DNA of 5,382 nucleotides from an uncultured bacterium (GTDB lineage: Bacteria; Actinomycetota; Coriobacteriia; Coriobacteriales; Coriobacteriaceae). Both the position numbers and the translations under genes were made by a program. Positions within the stretch are counted from its first letter, which is position 1, and each line of letters begins with the position of its first letter. The stretch is from NCBI GenBank assembly GCA_905215095.1, contig CAJMOL010000128.1:1-5382 (forward strand), given 5' to 3'. The notes beneath the pieces are model-generated. The model had not been told where the DNA came from and did not search any database. It was given only the letters and a program-made list of their open reading frames with translations. Positions 1 through 5,382 of the stretch are shown here, piece by piece.

Positions 1-1
1 G

Positions 2-907
2 CTCCAAGTCTTTGCGGGCGGCGCCTGCTACGGTGCCATGGCCACGACCTACAAGCTCGCCTACGCCGCGGGCTTCACCTCGGCGCAGGTGGTGGCGAGC
101 CAGGCGTGGTTCGGCTGCCTCTTCTTCGCCCTCGCCACACTCGCGGGCCACGCACTCGGGCACCGCTGGCAGCGCGTGGGCTGGAAGCTCGCCCTCAAGC
201 TCATGGGCCTGGGAGCCCTCACCTGCCTCACCTCAATCCTCTATTGCTACGCCATGAGCGTGCTGCCCGCCCCGGTGGCGCTCACGCTCCTCTTCCAGTT
301 CACGTGGCTGGGGCTCCTGTGGCAGACCGTCATGACGCGCCGACCGCCGAGGGTCCTCCAAGTGGTCTCCGCCCTGGTCATCGTCTTCGGAACGGTGTTC
401 GCCAGCGGCGTTTACAGGACCGGCATCACCGGGTACGACCCCGTGGCCCTGCTCTGCGCACTGGGGGCGGCCGTGTCTTGCTCCCTCTTTGTCACCCTCT
501 CCGGCAGGGTCGAGGCCCCCTGCTCGTCCGAGCAGCGCGGCGTCATCGTGTGCGCGGGCTCCGTGGCCATGTCGCTCACGGTGTGCCCGGACTACGTCGT
601 CTCGGGCGTCCTCGCCCAGGGCATCCTGCCCTTTGCCGTCATCGCCGGCTTCTTTGGCATGCTCTGCCCGGTCCTGCTCTTCGGCATGGGCTCTCCGCAC
701 CTGCCCGCAGGCCTCTCCACTGTCATGGCCGCCGCGGAACTCCCCGCCGGCCTGCTCATCGCCATGATCGTCCTCGGCGAGCCGCTCGGCGTCGTCGAGT
801 GGCTGGGCGTCGCCATCATCCTCGCCGGCGTATGCCTGGCACAGGTCCCCTCCCTGTTTGGAGGCCGGGAGGCACGTCGCGTCGCCGCAGGGCAAGCCGT
901 CAGCTAG
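2..907 (+). CDS. EamA/DMT-family membrane transporter, 5' end cut off by window
   Basis: The frame is already open at base 2, and its first residues (LQVFAGGACYGAMATTYK) are the second half of a typical EamA first membrane helix. The ATG at 38 is therefore an internal Met, not the start. About 301 codons are visible against a usual family length near 300, so probably only the first 10-30 residues are missing. The protein is almost entirely hydrophobic, with about ten helices in two EamA repeats, roughly codons 1-130 and 140-290. The second repeat ends in the family-like AAELPAGLL...LGEPLG...AIILAGV stretch, with E246 and E260 counted from base 2. The C-terminal tail is short and arginine-rich. 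Members of this family export or import amino acids, nucleotides or other small metabolites at the inner membrane; the substrate cannot be read here. It stops 122 bp before the GH1 gene, and co-transcription is possible but not shown. The family call is firm; the substrate is unknown. Confidence 0.88.
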   Translation, partial: LQVFAGGACYGAMATTYKLAYAAGFTSAQVVASQAWFGCLFFALATLAGHALGHRWQRVGWKLALKLMGLGALTCLTSILYCYAMSVLPAPVALTLLFQFTWLGLLWQTVMTRRPPRVLQVVSALVIVFGTVFASGVYRTGITGYDPVALLCALGAAVSCSLFVTLSGRVEAPCSSEQRGVIVCAGSVAMSLTVCPDYVVSGVLAQGILPFAVIAGFFGMLCPVLLFGMGSPHLPAGLSTVMAAAELPAGLLIAMIVLGEPLGVVEWLGVAIILAGVCLAQVPSLFGGREARRVAAGQAVS

Positions 908-966
908 TCACCCCTTCACAGGCGGCCCGCGCGCATCAGGGAAAGGGCCACGGGCCCGGCGCGTGA

Positions 967-2460
<1,494 letters not shown>

Positions 2461-2479
2461 CCGCCCGGGCAATATCACT

Positions 2480-2485
2480 AAGGAG
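2480..2485 (+). promoter_or_regulatory. Ribosome binding site of the EIIBC gene
   Basis: AAGGAG sits 6 nt before the ATG at 2492, inside a short AT-rich stretch of an otherwise GC-rich 31-bp gap. No promoter or terminator fits in that gap, so the permease is probably translated from the same mRNA as the GH1 enzyme. Confidence 0.8.
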
Positions 2486-2491
2486 ATAATA

Positions 2492-3940
2492 ATGGCAGAA
2501 AAATACGACGACCTGGCCAGATCCATACTCGAGAACGTAGGCGGCGCCGAGAACGTCACCAGCGTCGCGCACTGCATCACGCGCGTGCGCTTCAAGCTCA
2601 AGGACGAGTCCCGCGCCAACACGGCCAAGATCGAGGCCCTCAAGGGCGTCATCCAGGTCATCCAGGCCAACGGCCAGTACCAGGTGGTCGTGGGCAACAT
2701 CGTCGAGGACGTCTACGACGCGGTCCTGGAGGCCGGCAACTTCTCGGGCGGCGCAAGCGCCGACGACGAGTCCCAGGGCGATAAGACCGTTGCCTCCGTC
2801 ATCATCGACCTCATCTCTGGCATCTTCCAGCCCATCCTGGGACCGCTTGCCGCCGCAGGCATCATGAAGGGACTGCTGGCCCTCATCACCTACTTCGTCC
2901 CGGCCTTTGCAAACGACGGCCTCTACACGCTGCTCTACACCGTGGCTGACGGCTTCTTCTACTTCCTTCCCGTCGCCCTGGCGTTCAGTGCCGCGCGCAA
3001 GTTCCGCATGAACGAGTTCACCGGCGTGGCAATCGGCGTGGCGCTCCTCTACCCGACGATGGTCGCCCTGACCTCGGGCGAGGCGCTCGGCAGCATCGAC
3101 CTCGGCGTGGCCGGCACGTTCTCGTGGTACGCCACCGCCCTCGGGGTCCCCATCATCATGCCCGTGTCCGGCTATGTGAGCTCGGTGATCCCCGTCCTTC
3201 TCATGGTGTGGTTCGGCTCTATCCTTGAGCGCTGGCTCAAGAGCTGGATGCCGACTGCGCTCAAGATGTTCCTCGTACCGCTCGCCACGATGACGGTCTC
3301 CATCGTCTTGGGCTACCTCGTCATCGGCCCGGTGGCAACCCTCATCACCAACCTGCTGAGCGCGGCGTTCTCGTTCATCTTCCAGCTTCCCGTGGTTGGT
3401 TCCGTCCTGGGCAGCGCCCTGGTCGGCGGACTGTGGATGTGCCTCGTCATCTTTGGCTTCCACTGGAGCCTCATCCCCATCTCCATCATGAACCTGAACA
3501 CCCTCGGCCACGACAGCGTGCTCGCCGCCACCATCGGCCACGGGTTCGCGCTCGGAGCGGTCATCTTTGCCATGTACCTCAGAAACAAGGACGAGCACTT
3601 CCGCGGCATCGCCCTTCCCGCGATGATCTCCGCCTTCTTCTTCGGCGTCACCGAGCCGGGCATCTACGGCATCGCCCTCCCCAACAAGCGCGCGTTCGTC
3701 GTGGCATGCCTGAGCTCCGCCGTGGGCGGCGCCATCGTGGGAATGACGGGCGCCCTCATGTACATCTCGGGCGGCCTCGGCGTCTTCAACCTGCTCAACT
3801 TCATCGACGGGACCCCTGGTGGCGCCGGGATCTCCCACATGATCTACGCGATCATCGCCGCACTCGTCTCTGCCGTTCTGGCCTTTGTTATCGAGTTCAT
3901 CACCTACCGGCCCAACGACGAAGAGGAAGGCGCCCGCTAG
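2492..3940 (+). CDS. PTS beta-glucoside-specific EIIBC permease (no EIIA domain)
   Basis: This 482-residue inner-membrane transporter belongs to the glucose/beta-glucoside PTS superfamily. EIIB spans about residues 1-80, with the phosphorylated cysteine C28 in the motif AHCITRVRFKL. A charged, Gly/Ser/Asp-rich linker (about 83-98) leads to EIIC, about 102-472, with roughly ten hydrophobic segments. EIIC shows FGFHWSLIPI with H324 and VTEPGIYGIALPNKR with E388, both hallmarks of BglF-type EIIC. The chain ends soon after the last helix (YRPNDEEEGAR), so the fused EIIA domain of BglF (about 625 aa) is absent. The length matches E. coli AscF (about 485 aa), which borrows a separate EIIA. It takes up a beta-glucoside and phosphorylates it at C6, and the GH1 enzyme encoded just upstream would then cleave the product. 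A separate Crr-like EIIA elsewhere in the genome is implied. Cellobiose, arbutin or salicin are candidate substrates. Confidence 0.94.
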   Translation: MAEKYDDLARSILENVGGAENVTSVAHCITRVRFKLKDESRANTAKIEALKGVIQVIQANGQYQVVVGNIVEDVYDAVLEAGNFSGGASADDESQGDKTVASVIIDLISGIFQPILGPLAAAGIMKGLLALITYFVPAFANDGLYTLLYTVADGFFYFLPVALAFSAARKFRMNEFTGVAIGVALLYPTMVALTSGEALGSIDLGVAGTFSWYATALGVPIIMPVSGYVSSVIPVLLMVWFGSILERWLKSWMPTALKMFLVPLATMTVSIVLGYLVIGPVATLITNLLSAAFSFIFQLPVVGSVLGSALVGGLWMCLVIFGFHWSLIPISIMNLNTLGHDSVLAATIGHGFALGAVIFAMYLRNKDEHFRGIALPAMISAFFFGVTEPGIYGIALPNKRAFVVACLSSAVGGAIVGMTGALMYISGGLGVFNLLNFIDGTPGGAGISHMIYAIIAALVSAVLAFVIEFITYRPNDEEEGAR

Positions 3941-3995
3941 CTTGCGCCTCTTCTCGACCAGCTCCATGTAATTGAGGAGCAGTTGAGGTGGGTGA

Positions 3996-4030
3996 GGGCC
4001 GAGGGCGATCAAGGTGGCCGCCCTCGGCCC
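3996..4030 (+). terminator. Strong 12-bp hairpin after the operon; possible terminator without T-run
   Basis: GGGCCGAGGGCG (3996-4007) pairs perfectly with CGCCCTCGGCCC (4019-4030) around an 11-nt loop, 55 bp past the EIIBC stop. The stem is very stable, but it is followed by GGGACAACC rather than a T-run. It is therefore not a canonical intrinsic terminator on either strand. It may still end or protect the 3' end of the operon mRNA, or it may be a GC-rich intergenic repeat. No other gene or structure was seen between 3941 and 4077. Confidence 0.4.
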
Positions 4031-4116
4031 GGGACAACCTGCCAGAAGGCGTTTAGCTTTCTCGGGCGGCGCTGAAATGAACTGCGCCCCGATACTTGGA
4101 CGGGTCAATTAGCGGC

Positions 4117-4431
4117 CTATGCCGCACATGGGGACTGATTCCGGAACTCCTCCGGGGTCAGCCCCTTTTGCTTAGCCCGCCTCCTCCTCTTGTTCCAGTG
4201 AACGGTATAGGCTTCGAGGTCCCGCTTGAACTCCTCGAAGCTCCGCCACGTCCGGTTCCTGTAGAATTCGTCCTTCAGGCGCCCCGGCAGCAGCTCCGTC
4301 GCATGAGCTTGCTCTCGCACGCCGCCGGCCCCGGCCGGGTACGGGCACCCTTCGGCGCGCCCGTACCCCCTGTCGCAAAGCTCTGCTGCAAGAGTCCTCA
4401 GCGTGGCGTCGTGCCTGACTCTCCCGTCCAT
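4117..4431 (-). pseudogene. Transposase remnant: OrfA N-terminus joined in frame to OrfB C-terminus
   Basis: Starting at the ATG (4431-4429), the frame encodes 104 residues. Residues 4-24 (RVRHDATLRTLAAELCDRGYG) look like the start of the helix-turn-helix OrfA protein of IS3 elements. Residues 43 to 101 look like the C-terminal end of the DDE transposase OrfB: ATELLPGRLKDEFYRNRTW, then FEEFKRDLEAYTVHWNKRRR and GLTPEEFRNQ. E46 falls where the last catalytic Glu of the DDE triad is expected (family EGFFGRLK). The two catalytic Asp residues and the rest of both proteins are absent. Residues about 25-42 match neither part well and mark the deletion junction. GGGAGG (4444-4439) lies 7 nt before the ATG as a ribosome site. 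The product cannot be an active transposase. The frame also stays open upstream, to an ATG ending at 4605, but that portion runs through the terminal repeat and is not transposase-like. Confidence 0.75.
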
Positions 4432-4437
4432 AAAGAA

Positions 4438-4471
4438 GCCTCCCATTTCTAATGTCCAAGAAATGGGAGGC
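4438..4471 (-). promoter_or_regulatory. 13-bp perfect palindrome covering the transposase ribosome site
   Basis: GCCTCCCATTTCT (4438-4450) and AGAAATGGGAGGC (4459-4471) are perfect inverted repeats with an 8-nt loop. In a minus-strand transcript, the arm nearer the transposase ATG contains GGGAGG, the only good ribosome site, so the hairpin would hide it. The other arm overlaps the left terminal repeat. Several insertion sequences use such a fold to block translation from transcripts entering from outside. There is no T-run on either side, so a terminator is less likely. Confidence 0.6.
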
Positions 4472-4545
4472 GGCCTAGCAGAGTTCCCTAGTATCTGCCT
4501 TGCCGACATGTTTCGAGTCGAATATTCGGAACTGCTCTGTCCAAA

Positions 4546-4763
4546 TGTCTCGATCTGTAACAGTAACTCGGCAAAATGGGCCCCAGATGTTACAGATCGA
4601 GACAAACGGGACCCGCCTGCTAGAAAATCTCGATCTGTAACAACAACTCGGCAGAATCCGTCCCTCGTGTTACAGATTTAGACAAACACGACCCAACCCA
4701 TCGGTATATCTCGATCTGTAACACCTAGCCGCCTAAATCGGGTCTAGATGTTACAGGTCGAGA
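4546..4763. repeat. Array of six alternating 15-bp boxes forming three hairpin units
   Basis: The box TCTCGATCTGTAACA occurs identically at 4548-4562, 4628-4642 and 4709-4723. Its reverse complement occurs at 4588-4602 (perfect), 4668-4682 (two changes) and 4749-4763 (one change). The gaps between consecutive boxes are 25, 25, 25, 26 and 25 nt, so orientation flips every 40-41 bp. Each box pair can form a hairpin of 15 bp or more with a 25-nt loop; the first extends to 17 bp (4546-4562 with 4588-4604). The gaps inside hairpins 1 and 2 share ACTCGGCA.AAT, and the gaps after them share CAAAC..GACCC. The basic unit is therefore a tandem 80-bp repeat, with a third, diverged copy. No coding frame, RNA gene or cas-like gene is associated. 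The rest of the gene-free stretch 4472-4852 shows only a small CGAATATTCG palindrome (4519-4528), a 6-bp hairpin at 4787-4804 and the tRNA terminator. Confidence 0.9.
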
Positions 4764-4786
4764 TTTTGTTTGAGAGGCCGAGAATT

Positions 4787-4804
4787 GGACCGAAAACACG
4801 GTCC
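4787..4804. other. Small hairpin between the repeat array and the tRNA terminator
   Basis: GGACCG (4787-4792) pairs with CGGTCC (4799-4804) around the loop AAAACA. In the minus-strand direction it lies 10 nt beyond the T-run of the tRNA terminator. It has no T-run of its own. It may be a backup stop or chance. Confidence 0.35.
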
Positions 4805-4813
4805 CCAAATAAG

Positions 4814-4843
4814 AAAAAAGCTCGCCGGCTAGGCCGACGAGCT
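4814..4843 (-). terminator. Intrinsic terminator of the tRNA-fMet gene
   Basis: Read on the minus strand, an 11-bp stem AGCTCGTCGGC / GCCGGCGAGCT (one G-T pair) with a 3-nt loop CTA occupies 4843-4819. It is followed by a run of six T (4819-4814, one shared with the stem). It starts 9 nt after the encoded CCA of the tRNA. Stem, short loop and T-run make it a textbook factor-independent terminator. Confidence 0.88.
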
Positions 4844-4852
4844 GCAAGTTCT

Positions 4853-4929
4853 TGGTCGCGGGGGCAGGATTTGAACCTACGACCTCCGGGTTATGAGCCC
4901 GGCGAGCTACCAGACTGCTCCACCCCGCA
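4853..4929 (-). tRNA. Initiator tRNA-fMet (anticodon CAT), CCA encoded
   Basis: The 77-nt cloverleaf reads from 4929 down to 4853. It has a 7-nt acceptor arm, D stem GAGC/GCTC, anticodon stem CCGGG/CCCGG around CTCATAA, T arm GTAGG-TTCAAAT-CCTGC, discriminator A and encoded CCA. Three consecutive G:C pairs next to the anticodon loop, the A11-T24 pair and the lack of a Watson-Crick 1:72 pair identify the translation initiator rather than elongator tRNA-Met. It differs little from the E. coli initiator, also 77 nt. The 1:72 position is T and G here, a possible wobble pair, in place of the usual C and A mismatch. It has its own promoter and terminator and so forms a single-gene unit, divergent from coaX. 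Confidence 0.96.
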
Positions 4930-4960
4930 ATGTCTGGGCGCCTCATGTGCGCAAGAAAGA

Positions 4961-4989
4961 ATATTACGCGGGAGTTCGGTAAACGGCAA
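4961..4989 (-). promoter_or_regulatory. Promoter of tRNA-fMet
   Basis: On the minus strand, the -35 box TTGCCG (4989-4984) is separated by exactly 17 bp from the -10 box TAATAT (4966-4961). Transcription would start near 4954, about 25 nt before the mature tRNA. The DNA upstream of the -35 (about 4993-5030) is AT-rich, as in UP elements of strongly expressed stable RNA genes. Confidence 0.8.
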
Positions 4990-5083
4990 GGAAAATCTCG
5001 TAGAGCATAATTCCTTCATATTTAAACCCCTCAGCCCATATCACCGTAAACGAATCGCAGCCGAGCACTGCCGGCGGCGCGTA

Positions 5084-5089
5084 TACAAT
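5084..5089 (+). promoter_or_regulatory. Possible -10 box of coaX
   Basis: TACAAT, preceded by GTA, lies 36 bp before the coaX ATG and stands out in GC-rich surroundings (GGCGGCGCG upstream). No good -35 hexamer is present 16-18 bp upstream. The 196-bp gap between the tRNA and coaX therefore holds divergent promoters, with the tRNA one clearly the stronger by sequence. Confidence 0.45.
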
Positions 5090-5115
5090 GGTGCGCGTCC
5101 TTTTACGCCGACACC

Positions 5116-5120
5116 GGGAG
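5116..5120 (+). promoter_or_regulatory. Ribosome binding site of coaX
   Basis: GGGAG ends 5 nt before the ATG at 5126 and supports this start. The protein begins directly with the conserved MLLAIDMGNT strand, so no upstream start is needed. Confidence 0.7.
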
Positions 5121-5125
5121 TAGAC

Positions 5126-5382
5126 ATGCTGCTCGCTATCGATATGGGAAACACGCAGACGGCCATGGGCCTGTTTGATGGAGACGAGCTGGTGCAGTCG
5201 TGGCGTATGCCCACCGACCGCTCCTATACCGCCGACGAGATCCATGTGCGCCTGATGGGCTTCTTTAAGATGTACGGCCTTTCGCTCGACGCGGTCGACG
5301 CGATCGCCTTTGCCGGCGTGGTGCCGCAGCTCTCGCGCGAGTGGCACACCGTGGCCGACCGCATCGCGGCAGACGCCATCGT
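5126..5382 (+). CDS. coaX: Type III pantothenate kinase, N-terminal part (cut by window end)
   Basis: CoaX phosphorylates pantothenate with ATP, the first committed step of coenzyme A synthesis, in the cytoplasm. The first 85 codons are present out of a usual length near 255, and the frame is open to the window end. The N-terminus MLLAIDMGNTQTAMGLFDGDEL is the phosphate-binding DxGNT motif of the ASKHA kinase fold, with D6, N9 and T10. It is followed by the WRMPTDRSYTADE segment (residues 26-38, with TADE at 35-38) and the AGVVPQLS segment (63-70), all typical of CoaX. Type III enzymes are not feedback-inhibited by CoA as a family trait. The C-terminal residues that complete the site lie outside the window. 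The gene is divergent from tRNA-fMet and preceded by GGGAG. I am confident of the family. Confidence 0.93.
   Translation, partial: MLLAIDMGNTQTAMGLFDGDELVQSWRMPTDRSYTADEIHVRLMGFFKMYGLSLDAVDAIAFAGVVPQLSREWHTVADRIAADAI

Larger units (their letters stand above)
4078..4480 (-). mobile_element. Internally deleted IS3-family (IS150-like) element remnant
   Basis: The right end begins with TGAACTGCGCCCC (4078) and carries CTTGGAC at 4095-4101. The left end, read on the minus strand from 4477, also contains CCC...CTTGGAC. The two 24-nt ends agree at 15 positions, including a 7-base CTTGGAC core, which suggests terminal inverted repeats. Inside lies a minus-strand open frame with an OrfA-like head and an OrfB-like tail. 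Complete IS3 elements are about 1.2-1.5 kb, so about 1 kb of interior is missing, including the first catalytic residues. The outer left boundary is uncertain by a few bases (4477 or 4480). I found no matching 3-4 bp target duplication, so the insertion is old or the ends have decayed. It lies immediately downstream of the sugar operon. Confidence 0.72.

Noticed and set aside
945..957. Hairpin GGGCC-ACG-GGCCC as terminator of the transporter gene
   Set aside because: The stem is only 5 bp and no T-run follows; short GC palindromes like this are frequent by chance at this composition.
4096..4452. Plus-strand 118-codon frame across the IS remnant
   Set aside because: It is antisense to the transposase remnant, proline- and leucine-rich, with no ribosome site or recognisable domain.
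4546..4763. CRISPR array
   Set aside because: Repeats are only 15 bp and alternate in orientation, the gaps are related to each other rather than unique, and no cas gene or leader is seen.
4853..4929. tRNA used as an integration site for a genomic island
   Set aside because: No integrase gene and no repeat of the tRNA 3' end are seen in the window; the IS remnant is over 370 bp away and has its own ends.
4725..4946. Minus-strand 73-codon frame containing NPEVVGSNPAPAT
   Set aside because: This is the common false translation of a tRNA T arm; the tRNA-fMet gene explains it.
4964..5347. Minus-strand 127-codon frame
   Set aside because: It is antisense to coaX and covers the tRNA promoter; no domain is visible.

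Overview
The window is GC-rich DNA with strong AGGAGG-type ribosome sites. It carries a PTS beta-glucoside locus, an IS3-family relic, an initiator tRNA and coaX. This mix best fits a host-associated, carbohydrate-fermenting high-GC actinomycete, most likely a Coriobacteriia member (Olsenella/Collinsella/Atopobium type). The taxonomic guess is inference from composition and gene content, not from a marker gene.

Layout. (1) 2-907: the nearly complete 3' part of an EamA/DMT-type membrane transporter, cut at its N-terminus by the window edge. (2) 1030-3940: a two-gene operon on the + strand, a GH1 6-phospho-beta-glucosidase followed 31 bp later by a beta-glucoside-type PTS EIIBC permease. The permease imports and phosphorylates a beta-glucoside (cellobiose, arbutin or salicin type) and the hydrolase splits the 6-phospho-sugar in the cytoplasm. 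The pair resembles E. coli AscF/AscB in domain make-up but in the reverse gene order. No EIIA domain and no BglG/LicT antiterminator gene is present, so EIIA must come from elsewhere. (3) 3941-4077: non-coding, with a strong GC-rich hairpin. (4) 4078-4480: a roughly 400-bp internally deleted IS3-family (IS150-like) element on the minus strand. It has imperfect terminal inverted repeats, and the OrfA N-terminus is joined in one open frame to the OrfB C-terminus. A 13-bp palindrome at its left end would bury the transposase ribosome site. (5) 4546-4763: a gene-free array of six 15-bp boxes (TCTCGATCTGTAACA) in strictly alternating orientation every 40-41 bp, forming three 55-bp hairpin units. 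(6) 4814-4989, minus strand: terminator, tRNA-fMet and a well-formed promoter. (7) 5126-5382: the start of coaX (type III pantothenate kinase), divergent from the tRNA and cut by the window end.

The flanks are housekeeping (tRNA-fMet, coaX) and sugar-metabolism genes. The stretch between about 3941 and 4810 is the accessory part, and it holds the most unexplained structure, chiefly the alternating-box hairpin array. I saw no complete new protein-coding system.
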